From NCBI RefSeq assembly GCF_036226665.1, contig NZ_CP109007.1, positions 6,572,001 through 6,636,000 of the forward strand: a DNA stretch of 64,000 bases, given 5' to 3'. Below, piece after piece: positions 43,474 through 51,243 of this stretch. Positions within the stretch are counted from its first letter, which is position 1. The number at the start of each line of letters is the position of its first letter. Position numbers and translations under genes: made by a program. Source of the DNA: Streptomyces sp. NBC_00691 (GTDB taxonomy: Bacteria > Actinomycetota > Actinomycetes > Streptomycetales > Streptomycetaceae). The notes under the pieces were generated by a model. It worked only from the letters and a program-made list of their open reading frames with translations. It was not told the DNA's origin and did no database searches.

Positions 43474-45522
43474 TCAGTCGAGTGCGAGTTCTTCCTGCTC
43501 CCAGATGGGAGCCTTTCGTGGCGCAGGTTGTGCGCCGCGACCCGCTGCGTACCGATAGGCACCAGGCTTCTTTTTGCGTCGGGAGAACGAGGTCAGAGGC
43601 GAATCCGCCACCGTTCCTGGGATGAGTTCTCGGAGTTTGTTTCGTGTTGTTTCGTCGTGGGCATATATCACGACCCCACGGCGAGCGCGTGTCAGGAGCA
43701 CGTGATAAGTATTTCTCACCAGCCGGTCGACCTGGGCATCCGTGACCCTCTGTTTCCTCAGCTCGCCGTCATGCGTCTTCGTTCTGTCGACGATGAACGC
43801 GCCGTCCCTCCACACCAGGTCGGGGCCGATGATGACTCCGCTCCAGTCGAACTCGAAGTTCTGAGCCGTGTAGATGCATCCCACCTGGTTGAATCCTTGC
43901 GGGTCTGTCGCCCACTCGCTGGTAGGCGGTGCGCCAGAACCGGGCGCGGGAACGAGGGCGTTCCACGGCTTGTGCCAGTCTTCGATCTGTACCTCCATGC
44001 GCAGACCGTCTTTGGGTTTCGCCCACTCCCAGCAGAATCCGGCCATCATGCGGGCGTCCCCGAGCTTCTGCTGAATGCAGCGCTCGAGGAACGTCTCCAT
44101 CTCCAGCGGGGTGTCGGCGAGGCGGACATCGATGCGGCCGTCCGACTCCCAGCTTCGAGGTGTGGCCGCCTTGAGACTGAGCAGCTCACTCACCCAGTCG
44201 CGGAACTTCGCGCTCCCTCCGGCCCGGTACATGCCCGGTAGCTCGTGGACGACGAAATCGCATCCACAGGCCTTTGCGCGTTCGATCAAATAATCAGTAC
44301 TCCCGACCTCGTTGGGGCCGATCGACTGCCAGTCGTCAAGCAAGAACACGGGGACTTCCGCAGCATGAATGAGCTCGTCGGCTTGCGGCCACCCGCGTTC
44401 GTACACCCACTTCGGCACCTGCCGACCGCTTGAGCGGTCGCGGATTCGGTGGGCCTCGTCACAGATCAGGACGGGTACGCTATTTTCCTTTTGCTTGCCG
44501 AAGCTGTTGAAGAAACGGTAGTCGTGTTTGGCCTGTCGATCCGCGGTGGCACGACTTACGCCACGTCCACGGAACTGGATCGCCGCCTGCCGGAGATTCG
44601 ACGTGAATGCGATGGAGCCACTCGCGTGAACCACCTCTCGCCCTTCTTGTCTGAGGGTGCGAAGAAGTTCCACGGCGAGAGCGGTCTTTCCGCTTCCGGG
44701 GCCCCCTCGGACGATGACGACCTTCTTGCGCGGGGCGCTCCGTGCCGTCTCGACTGCGCGGCGGATCGACTGGAACGTCATCTCCTGCTCCTTCTGGAGC
44801 GCGAAGACGGGGTGCGGGCTGCCGGCACGACTGAAGGCCTCGTTGGAAGACGGGGGTTCGTACACGTCGGCGTTGGCGAGCACGTCCGCAGCCCTCCCGC
44901 CCGCACGGGGGGATAGGCGGTTCGCCAGGAACGCTTGGAAGAGATCCAGCGAGTCCGCGGTGTAGAGGCGCCCATGGAGACTCTCGGCGAGGGAGAAGAG
45001 CTCGCGCACCTCCGAACGGGCATTGTGCAGAAGTGCGGCGCCGGCAATGCGTTCGGAGTGATCGTGAAGGGGGGCCAGGTGCTGGACGAGGTAGTCGCAG
45101 TACCGCTGGACCTGGCGTACAGGATGCAACTTCCATCCCCTATGGCCGGTCTGGACGGCGACAGGATTGTCGGGGCTCACCCGGGCCATGTCCCACTGCT
45201 TCAGCTCGATCACGACGTAAGAGAGGTCGCCTGTGACCGGGTGCTCGCCCGCCAGGACGACATCCGCACTGCTGTCCATCCCTGGCATGTCGAACTCCAG
45301 CATCACTTCCACCGCATCACGGCCGCAGCCGACGAGAGTATCGATGACCTGGGGAAGGCTGTTGTTCCACGAGGCGATGAGGCCAGTGTCCGGGTCAGGG
45401 TTGCTGCGGCCCTGATGCCTCTTGCGGTACCGCTCGACGAGGAGGGTCGTCAGATGACTGTTCGCACCGCCGAGACGTGCCGTCATCGGCTTGAGATCGG
45501 CTGCGGACTTGCGTAAAAGCAC
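43474..45522 (-). CDS. PD-(D/E)XK nuclease plus DUF2075 helicase protein (island right bracket), TTA codon at start
   Basis: A 682-aa paralogue of the protein at 9722-11578. The N-terminal nuclease part has D87 in SSADVVLAG and E106-x-K108 in VVIELKQW. The DUF2075 helicase part has Walker A GGPGSGKT at 273-280, Walker B DEAHRI, and a C-terminal YTAQNFEFDWSGVI / LLTRARRGVV block. GTG at 45522 is preferred because GGGGGA lies seven bases upstream. Its third codon is TTA (45514-45516), the rare leucine codon read by bldA tRNA in Streptomyces, so translation may be tied to development. If the ATG at 45486 is used instead, the codon is outside the gene. The protein extends about 60 residues beyond its paralogue in a basic tail (SFSRRKKKPG). 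Confidence 0.87.
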   Translation of the reverse strand: MLLRKSAADLKPMTARLGGANSHLTTLLVERYRKRHQGRSNPDPDTGLIASWNNSLPQVIDTLVGCGRDAVEVMLEFDMPGMDSSADVVLAGEHPVTGDLSYVVIELKQWDMARVSPDNPVAVQTGHRGWKLHPVRQVQRYCDYLVQHLAPLHDHSERIAGAALLHNARSEVRELFSLAESLHGRLYTADSLDLFQAFLANRLSPRAGGRAADVLANADVYEPPSSNEAFSRAGSPHPVFALQKEQEMTFQSIRRAVETARSAPRKKVVIVRGGPGSGKTALAVELLRTLRQEGREVVHASGSIAFTSNLRQAAIQFRGRGVSRATADRQAKHDYRFFNSFGKQKENSVPVLICDEAHRIRDRSSGRQVPKWVYERGWPQADELIHAAEVPVFLLDDWQSIGPNEVGSTDYLIERAKACGCDFVVHELPGMYRAGGSAKFRDWVSELLSLKAATPRSWESDGRIDVRLADTPLEMETFLERCIQQKLGDARMMAGFCWEWAKPKDGLRMEVQIEDWHKPWNALVPAPGSGAPPTSEWATDPQGFNQVGCIYTAQNFEFDWSGVIIGPDLVWRDGAFIVDRTKTHDGELRKQRVTDAQVDRLVRNTYHVLLTRARRGVVIYAHDETTRNKLRELIPGTVADSPLTSFSRRKKKPGAYRYAAGRGAQPAPRKAPIWEQEELALD

Positions 45523-45648
45523 GAAAAATCCCCCACAGGGCACGACAAGGCGTGCGAGGGGGCCTGTCCGGAACGGAAGCCCGTCGATCGCAAAAGATGG
45601 AATCGGATCTTATCTTGACGGTTCCGAGACGCGCCAAGTGAGGCGTGA

Positions 45649-45679
45649 GGAGCGGCGGGTCCCATGGACCCGCCGCTCC
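45649..45679. terminator. Hairpin terminator, 14-bp stem
   Basis: A near-perfect 14-bp GC stem with a three-base loop (CAT), starting seven bases beyond the stop of the micro-protein gene on the minus strand. It ends that transcript before the DUF2075 promoter region. Confidence 0.75.
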
Positions 45680-45685
45680 GCTCGG

Positions 45686-45814
45686 TCAACCGAGCAGCTG
45701 CGCCGACACCTCCAACGCCTTCACCAGCAGGTTGGAGACGAGGCCGGTCATGATGCCGATCGCGATCTCACGTACCCAGGTGCGGCGCTGGAGCTTCTTG
45801 TCGCCAGAGGCCAT
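45686..45814 (-). CDS. DUF6408-like membrane micro-protein, 42 aa
   Basis: A short open frame coding MASGDKKLQRRTWVREIAIG and a hydrophobic second half (IMTGLVSNLLVKALEV). The layout, a charged N-terminus with RRxWxREI followed by one hydrophobic helix, resembles the Streptomyces DUF6408 micro-proteins. GGAG lies about nine bases ahead of the ATG at 45814 (an ATG three codons earlier is adjacent to it). A strong hairpin follows the stop. It could be a small membrane toxin-like or signalling peptide at the island edge; the function is unknown. Confidence 0.6.
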   Translation of the reverse strand: MASGDKKLQRRTWVREIAIGIMTGLVSNLLVKALEVSAQLLG

Positions 45815-46157
45815 GCGGAGCATCTCCTTGCGGGAGTCGGAAATCCGGACTTGGCAGGGATCGCCCTACCGGGCTTCCGTCCTCGCTCTTGACGAGGGCA
45901 CCATGGCATTCATGGATCCGCTGTCGTCCAGGTCTCCAAGACCTACGGGTCACTCACCTCCGAAGGGGTGAATAACGCTCCTGCACCCTAGCTCACCGGC
46001 TTCGTTCGTGGCGTGGTGATACAGGACGGAGATAGAACGAAAGGGCTCTGCCCCCAGTGCCTGTGCGGGCATCGGGGGCAGAGCCCTGAGCTGAGCGTTC
46101 TTCCGGGGGCTGTCCGACCGCTGTGCGGGCCGTCGGGTCAGCCGTTCGCCTTCGGGA
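45815..46157. other. Intergenic region between micro-protein and aceB
   Basis: 343 bases with no supported gene. It holds the upstream region of the micro-protein gene (minus strand) and the aceB terminator at 46043-46086. I see no tRNA and no long direct repeat marking an island border. Confidence 0.5.
46043..46086 (-). terminator. aceB terminator hairpin
   Basis: A perfect 13-bp stem (GGGCTCTGCCCCC) with a partly paired 18-base loop, 72 bases beyond the aceB stop on the minus strand. Confidence 0.75.
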
Positions 46158-47789
46158 TCAGCCGACCAGCTGCTCGTACGCGGGGAGCGTCAGGAAGTCG
46201 GCGTAGTCGGCGTCGAGGGAGACGTGCAGGAGCAGGTCGTGCGCCTGCTGCCACTTGCCGGCCGCGAAGGCCTCCTCGCCGATCTCCGCGCGGATCGCGG
46301 CCAGTTCCTCGGCGGCGACCCTGCGGGCCAGCTCCGGAGTGGCCTTCACGGTCTTTCCGGCGTGCTCGAACTCGACACCCGCGTTGATCCACTGCCAGAT
46401 CTGCGAGCGCGAGATCTCGGCGGTGGCCGCGTCCTCCATCAGGTTGAAGATGGCGACGGCGCCGAGGCCGCGCAGCCACGCCTCGATGTAGCGGGTGCCG
46501 ACCTGCACGGCGCTCACCAGGCCGTCGTAGGTGGGCTTCGCGTCCAGCGAGTCGATGGCGATCAGGTCGCCGGCCGCGACGGAGACGTCCTCGCGGAGAC
46601 GGTCCTTCTGGTTCGGCTTCTCGCCGAGGACGGCGTCGAACGAGGCCATAGCGATCGGGACCAGGTCGGGGTGGGCGACCCAGGAGCCGTCGAAGCCGTC
46701 GCCGGCCTCGCGGTCCTTGTCGGCCTTGACCTTCTCGAACGCGACCTTGTTGACCTCGGCGTCCTTGCGGGACGGGATGAACGCCGCCATGCCGCCGATC
46801 GCGTGCGCGCCGCGCTTGTGGCAGGTGCGCACGAGGAGCTCGGTGTACGCGCGCATGAACGGGGCGGTCATGGTGACCGCGTTGCGGTCCGGGAGGACGA
46901 ACTTGGCGCCGCCGTCACGGAAGTTCTTGACGATGGAGAACAGGTAGTCCCAGCGACCCGCGTTCAACCCGGCGGCGTGGTCGCGGAGTTCGTAGAGGAT
47001 CTCCTCCATCTCGTACGCGGCCGTGATGGTCTCGATGAGGACCGTGGCGCGGACGGTGCCCTGCGGGATGCCGACGTAGTCCTGGGCGAAGACGAAGATC
47101 TCGTTCCAGAGGCGGGCCTCCAGGTGCGACTCCGTCTTCGGCAGGTAGAAGTACGGGCCCTTGCCGAGGTCGATCAGCCGCTGGGCGTTGTGGAAGAAGT
47201 ACAGGCCGAAGTCGACGAGCGCGCCGGGGACCGGGCGGCCGTCGAAGGTGAGGTGACGCTCCTCCAGGTGCCAGCCGCGGGGCCGCATGACGACCGTCGC
47301 CAGCTCGCCGGCCGGCTTGAGGGCGTACGACTTGCCCGAGCGCGGGTCCGTGAAGTCGATCTTCCGGGCGTACGCGTCGATCAGGTTGAGCTGGCCGAGG
47401 ACCACGTTCTCCCAGGTCGGCGCGGAGGCGTCCTCGAAGTCGGCGAGCCAGACCTTCGCGCCGGAGTTGAGCGCGTTGATCGTCATCTTGCGGTCGGTCG
47501 GACCGGTGATCTCGACACGGCGGTCGTTCAGGGCCGCCGGGGCCGGTGCGACCTTCCAGGAGTCGTCGGCGCGGATCGCCGCGGTCTCCGGCAGGAAGTC
47601 CAGGGTGGACGTACGGGCGATCTCGGCGCGACGCTCCGCTCGGCGGGCGAGGAGCTCGTCCCGGCGCGGGGTGAACCGCCGGTGCAGTTCGGCGACGAAG
47701 GCCAGGGCGGCCTCGGTGAGCACCTCTTCCTGGCGCGGCAGGGGCTCGGCATCGACGACGGCCAGGGGGGACGGCGCTGGTGCGGACAT
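46158..47789 (-). CDS. aceB: Malate synthase A
   Basis: A 543-aa malate synthase, the usual length for the A isoform. It condenses glyoxylate with acetyl-CoA to malate in the cytoplasm. Family blocks are visible: LADFEDASAPTW, MRPRGWHLEERH, YFYLPKTESH, VRATVLIETI, NAGRWDYLFSIVKNF and MEDAATAEISRSQIWQW. GAAGGAAG precedes the ATG. In Streptomyces an aceB gene lies near the allantoin genes because ureidoglycolate cleavage gives glyoxylate; allB and alc are 6.5 kb away here. Two inverted-repeat operator-like motifs upstream (47935-47967) match those ahead of allB, suggesting AllR control. Confidence 0.96.
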   Translation of the reverse strand: MSAPAPSPLAVVDAEPLPRQEEVLTEAALAFVAELHRRFTPRRDELLARRAERRAEIARTSTLDFLPETAAIRADDSWKVAPAPAALNDRRVEITGPTDRKMTINALNSGAKVWLADFEDASAPTWENVVLGQLNLIDAYARKIDFTDPRSGKSYALKPAGELATVVMRPRGWHLEERHLTFDGRPVPGALVDFGLYFFHNAQRLIDLGKGPYFYLPKTESHLEARLWNEIFVFAQDYVGIPQGTVRATVLIETITAAYEMEEILYELRDHAAGLNAGRWDYLFSIVKNFRDGGAKFVLPDRNAVTMTAPFMRAYTELLVRTCHKRGAHAIGGMAAFIPSRKDAEVNKVAFEKVKADKDREAGDGFDGSWVAHPDLVPIAMASFDAVLGEKPNQKDRLREDVSVAAGDLIAIDSLDAKPTYDGLVSAVQVGTRYIEAWLRGLGAVAIFNLMEDAATAEISRSQIWQWINAGVEFEHAGKTVKATPELARRVAAEELAAIRAEIGEEAFAAGKWQQAHDLLLHVSLDADYADFLTLPAYEQLVG

Positions 47790-47934
47790 GAACTGTCACT
47801 TCCTTCAGCGGACTTCACGGGCGGTACCAGACGGCCGCCGGGCGTCGCGGGACGGCACGCAGTGCCGCAGGCGCCGAGATACGGCCGCAAGCGCCTTCTG
47901 AACGGACAGGCGCTTCTGAACAGTGGATACTAGT

Positions 47935-47967
47935 TTCCTCATGGTGGAAGTTCAATGGTTTGTTGAT
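47935..47967. promoter_or_regulatory. Two operator-like inverted repeats upstream of aceB
   Basis: TTCC-N7-GGAA at 47935-47949 is followed after one base by TTCAATGGTTTGTTGAT at 47951-47967. Both have counterparts between allR and allB (54087-54101 and 54191-54207). They lie about 145-180 bases upstream of the aceB ATG. Binding by the IclR-family AllR is an inference. Confidence 0.5.
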
Positions 47968-48015
47968 GTCGAGATTCTCCGGATCGACAGACACTGGCGC
48001 TGAGTGCCACGCCGT

Positions 48016-48642
48016 TCACTCCAAGTGCGCCAGATCCTCCTCGGTGTCGATGTCGTAGGGCTCGGCCACATCCGAACAGTCCACCGGGGTGATCGCATCC
48101 CGGTGCGCCGCCAGATAGTCCCGCGCGCCCCGGTCGCCCACCGCGAGCTCGGCGATCCCCGCCCAGTGCCCGGCGCCGAACAGCACCGGATGGCCCCGCT
48201 GCCCGTCGTACGAGGCCGCCGCGAGGGAGTCCCGCGAGACGTACGCCGCCCGGACCCGGGCCACCGCCTCCGCCCCGATCCCCGGCTGGTCGACCAGAAG
48301 GACGAGCGCCGCGTCGACCCCGCGCGGATCGGCGGCCAGCGAGTCGAGTCCCGCGCGCAGCGAGGAACCCATCCCCTCGGCCCACTCCGGGTTGTCCACC
48401 AGCACGCACCCGGGCAGCTCCGCCCGCTCCCGCACGACCTCCGCCGACGCCCCCAGCACCACGTGCACCACCTCGCACCCGGCCGCCCGCAGCACCCCCA
48501 CCGCGTACTCGACGAGCGGCCGCCCCCGATGCGGGAGCAGCGCCTTGGGCCGCCCGCCGAGCCGCCGCCCGCCCCCGGCGGCGAGCAGCAGTCCGGCGAC
48601 GCGCGGCGGGTGGACAGGTGTTCGGTCCTGCGCAGTTGTCAT
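48016..48642 (-). CDS. MocA-like molybdenum cofactor nucleotidyltransferase
   Basis: A 208-aa NTP-transferase of the MobA/MocA type. The nucleotide-binding signature GLLLAAGGGRRLGGRPKAL is at the N-terminus, followed by VLVDNPEWAEGMGSSL, LVLLVDQPG and HPVLFG, which are the MocA blocks. MocA attaches CMP to molybdopterin for xanthine dehydrogenase-type enzymes, which would fit purine degradation in this region, although no xdh gene is in the window. ATG at 48642 is preferred over 48660. It is a single gene upstream of and on the same strand as aceB, with 226 bases between. Confidence 0.83.
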   Translation of the reverse strand: MTTAQDRTPVHPPRVAGLLLAAGGGRRLGGRPKALLPHRGRPLVEYAVGVLRAAGCEVVHVVLGASAEVVRERAELPGCVLVDNPEWAEGMGSSLRAGLDSLAADPRGVDAALVLLVDQPGIGAEAVARVRAAYVSRDSLAAASYDGQRGHPVLFGAGHWAGIAELAVGDRGARDYLAAHRDAITPVDCSDVAEPYDIDTEEDLAHLE

Positions 48643-48840
48643 GGGAACTGCATACCTCATCAGGCGGAATCACACGGTCGCCTGAATTACCCGGGCGAAG
48701 GGTGGCGCGGTGGGGTGGCGAAGGAGTTAACTGACCCGCAACTCACGGCGCCCGACCACCGCCCGGGGTCGGCTCGGAGCGCAGCTCCGGGTGTTCGGAG
48801 TATGGAGTTCTGCGCACAGAGTCGTGCGAGGGGGAGAACC

Positions 48841-49167
48841 ATGTTGCGAAGCGTGGGGCAGAGGCGAGTGACCGGCGAGGGCGTGGACCCGAGGGTGGCC
48901 GAACTGCGGTCCGCCGTGTCCCGGCTCCGGCGAGAACTGGCCGCCCACCGGGTCGAGTTCGCCGACCGGGGCATCGCCGAGGACGAACTCGCCGCGCTCG
49001 ACGCGATGGCGCTCAGCGGCTCCCCGGAGGTACGCCGGTTACGCCGCTCCCTGCTGCTCGTCGCGGGATCGGTCGGATCCGTCAGCGCGCTCGCGGAAGG
49101 GCTCGACGGGGTCCGCCGGGCGGTGGAACTCTTCGGGCCGCCGGCACCCCGGGGGCCCGTCGGCTGA
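48841..49167 (+). CDS. DUF5955-like conserved protein
   Basis: A 108-aa protein with a helical repeat of conserved segments: ELRSAVSRLRRELAAH, DRGIAEDELAALDAMALSG and RRLRRSLLLVAGSVGSVSALA. It resembles the Streptomyces DUF5955 family, whose function is not known. No signal peptide or catalytic motif. The ATG at 48841 has GGGGGAGAA immediately upstream. It is divergent from the MocA-like gene and converges with the response regulator gene. Confidence 0.78.
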   Translation: MLRSVGQRRVTGEGVDPRVAELRSAVSRLRRELAAHRVEFADRGIAEDELAALDAMALSGSPEVRRLRRSLLLVAGSVGSVSALAEGLDGVRRAVELFGPPAPRGPVG

Positions 49168-49248
49168 CGGCCGCGCGGTGGCGGACCCCGGGGTCGTGGG
49201 CGCCGGGAGCGCGAGGGGTACCCGGCGGGCCCCGTCGCCTCCCCAGGC

Positions 49249-49875
49249 CTAGCGCCTGATCAGGCGGCGGGCCGTCGCCGTCGCCACCGCCGCCGTACGG
49301 GAGTCCACGCCCAGCTTCGCGAAGACGTGCACCAGATGCGACTTCACCGTCGCCTGGCTCAGGAACAGCACCTTGCTGATCTGCTGGTTCGACAGGCCCT
49401 CGCCCACCAGCTGGAGCACCTCCAGCTCGCGCTTGGTCAGCGCCTCCGCCGGGGTCCGCATCCGGTCCATCAGTCGGTGCGCCACCGCCGGGGCGAGGGC
49501 CGACTGTCCGGCCGCCGCCGTGCGGACCGCCGCCGCCAGCTCTTCCGGCGGCGCGTCCTTCAGGAGGTAGCCGGAGGCGCCCGCCTCCACCGCCGCCAGG
49601 ATGTCCGCGTCCGTGTCGTACGTCGTCAGGACCAGCACCTTCGGCCCGCCGGGCGCCGCCGTGATCGCCGCCGTCGCCTCCGAACCGTGCATCCCCGGAC
49701 CGAACTGCAGATCCATCAGGACCACGTCCACGCCCCCGGCCGCGGCCAGCTCCACCGCGCGCTCGGCGGTCGCCGCCTCCGCGACGACGGCGAAGTCCGG
49801 CTCCGTGTCCAGGACCGCGCGCAGCCCCGCCCGTACGACCGGGTGGTCGTCGGCCAGCAGAAGACGGATGGTCAT
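49249..49875 (-). CDS. NarL/LuxR-type response regulator
   Basis: A 208-aa two-component response regulator. The receiver domain has D9-D10, phosphoacceptor D55 in VVLMDLQFG, T in VLTTYDT and K in GYLLKDAP. The C-terminal LuxR-type helix-turn-helix is at about 145-200 (LTKRELEVLQLVGEGLSNQQISKVLF, VKSHLVHVFAKLGV). The start ATG at 49875 lies five bases after the stop of the histidine kinase gene upstream, so they are co-transcribed. The pair sits divergent to the FtsX/ABC genes, as in LiaSR- or YxdJK-type systems that sense cell-envelope stress. The probable target is that transporter. Confidence 0.93.
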   Translation of the reverse strand: MTIRLLLADDHPVVRAGLRAVLDTEPDFAVVAEAATAERAVELAAAGGVDVVLMDLQFGPGMHGSEATAAITAAPGGPKVLVLTTYDTDADILAAVEAGASGYLLKDAPPEELAAAVRTAAAGQSALAPAVAHRLMDRMRTPAEALTKRELEVLQLVGEGLSNQQISKVLFLSQATVKSHLVHVFAKLGVDSRTAAVATATARRLIRR

Positions 49876-49880
49876 GCTCT

Positions 49881-51131
49881 TCACGCTCCAGCGGGGAGGG
49901 GGAGGGAGACGGCGACGGCCGTGCCCTGGCCGGGTGCGGACTCGACGGTGAACGTGCCGCCCAGCGACTCCGCGCGCGAGCGCATCGCCGGAAGCCCGAA
50001 ACCGCCGTCGGAGGAGGGCCGTACCGCCCCGGGTTCGAAACCCCCGCCGTCGTCCACCACGTCCAGGGTCACCGAGGCGTCCATGAACGACAGGGTGATC
50101 TCCGCGCGTGCCGCGCCCGCGTGCCGCACCGTGTTCGCGAGCGCCGACTGGGCGATACGGAGCAGCGCCACCTCGTAGGGGGTCGGCAGCTCGACCGGCG
50201 TGCCGCTGACGGAGAAGCGGACCCGCGGCCCGCCCCCTGGCTCGCACAACCGCTCCAGGGCCGCCGCCAGGGAGCCGTGCTCCAGGTCGGGCGGGGACAG
50301 GGCCCGGACGAAGCGCCTGGCCTCCGCCAGATTGTCCTGTGCCTCCTGCCGGGCCCGGTCGATATGGCCCGCGGCGGGGGAGTCCGGTGGCAGCGCCCGC
50401 TCGGCCGCGCGGAGCAGCAGCTGGATCGAGGACAGGCCCTGCGCGAGCGTGTCGTGGATCTCGCGGGCGAGCCGCTCCCGCTCGGCGAGCGTCCCCGCGT
50501 GCCGCTCCGCGGCGGCCAGCTCCGCCCGCGTCTCGATCAGCTCCTCGATGAGCCGGCGCCGCCGCTCGCTCTCCCGGTACAGCGCGTGATAGCCGAGGAC
50601 CGTCGCCACCGCGACCGCCGCGCCGAGCAGCGGCCCGATGAACACCCCGGGGTTGAGCGCGGCGCCGTGCCCCACGTACGAGAGGATCGCCGCGACCGCC
50701 GTCAGCGCGACCACCGGCAGCGACCAGCGGGCCGGCAGCAGATGCAGCTGGAGGAAGTAGAGCGGGAAGGCCACCCAGAGCGCCTCCGGGGTCAGCCACA
50801 GCATCGCGAGCCAGCAGGCGCCCAGGACGGCCAGCCACACCGCGGCGGCCCGCTGCGAGTCCCGTACGGACGGCAGGTACGACCCGGCGGCGTAGACCGC
50901 GCCCGTCACCCCCGCGAGCACCGTCCCGGCGGCCGAGTCCGCCCGTACCGCCGCGAGCACGAGCAGGCCCGCCATCAGCAGGTGCAGACAGAGGCGCAGC
51001 GCGCGCAGGGCGGGGGTGAGAGGCCGCCGGGCGGGGTGGAGGGAGGAAGGGGGCGCGGGGTGGAGGGAGGAAGGGGGCGCGGGGTGGAGGGAGGAAGGGG
51101 GCGCGGGGTGGAGGGAGGAGTGCGGATCCAT
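49881..51131 (-). CDS. Sensor histidine kinase (HPK7) with N-terminal octapeptide repeats
   Basis: A 416-aa membrane kinase. The N-terminus is a repeat of HPAPPSSL units (residues about 5-34), followed by four to six transmembrane helices (CLHLLMAGLLVLAAV and others to about 170). The HisKA_3 box has H226 in REIHDTLAQGLSSIQLLL, with N-box LANTVRH and G-box DDGGGFEP / GGFGLPAMRSR in the HATPase domain. GGAGGGAAC precedes the ATG. It is the partner of the downstream regulator at 49249. The repeat region is low-complexity and directly abuts the first membrane segment; its number may vary between strains. Confidence 0.92.
   Translation of the reverse strand: MDPHSSLHPAPPSSLHPAPPSSLHPAPPSSLHPARRPLTPALRALRLCLHLLMAGLLVLAAVRADSAAGTVLAGVTGAVYAAGSYLPSVRDSQRAAAVWLAVLGACWLAMLWLTPEALWVAFPLYFLQLHLLPARWSLPVVALTAVAAILSYVGHGAALNPGVFIGPLLGAAVAVATVLGYHALYRESERRRRLIEELIETRAELAAAERHAGTLAERERLAREIHDTLAQGLSSIQLLLRAAERALPPDSPAAGHIDRARQEAQDNLAEARRFVRALSPPDLEHGSLAAALERLCEPGGGPRVRFSVSGTPVELPTPYEVALLRIAQSALANTVRHAGAARAEITLSFMDASVTLDVVDDGGGFEPGAVRPSSDGGFGLPAMRSRAESLGGTFTVESAPGQGTAVAVSLPLPAGA
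51033..51119. repeat. 24-bp tandem repeats in the histidine kinase N-terminus
   Basis: About 3.6 copies of a 24-base unit at 51033-51056, 51057-51080, 51081-51104 and a partial copy to 51119. They are identical as read and encode an eight-residue repeat. Whole-unit slippage would change length without a frameshift. Confidence 0.9.
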
Positions 51132-51243
51132 GTTCCCTCCAGCCTAGACAGCGGCGGACAATCCGGGCTCAACCAAAAGTTTGATGCCGGAGCCATCCGT
51201 GGCGCGATGCCTCCGGGGTACCTCGCCGACCACTCTGGTCAGC

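Noticed and set aside
9722..45522. Prophage or integrative plasmid
   Set aside because: No integrase, terminase, capsid, replication or transfer gene and no tRNA or direct-repeat border was seen.
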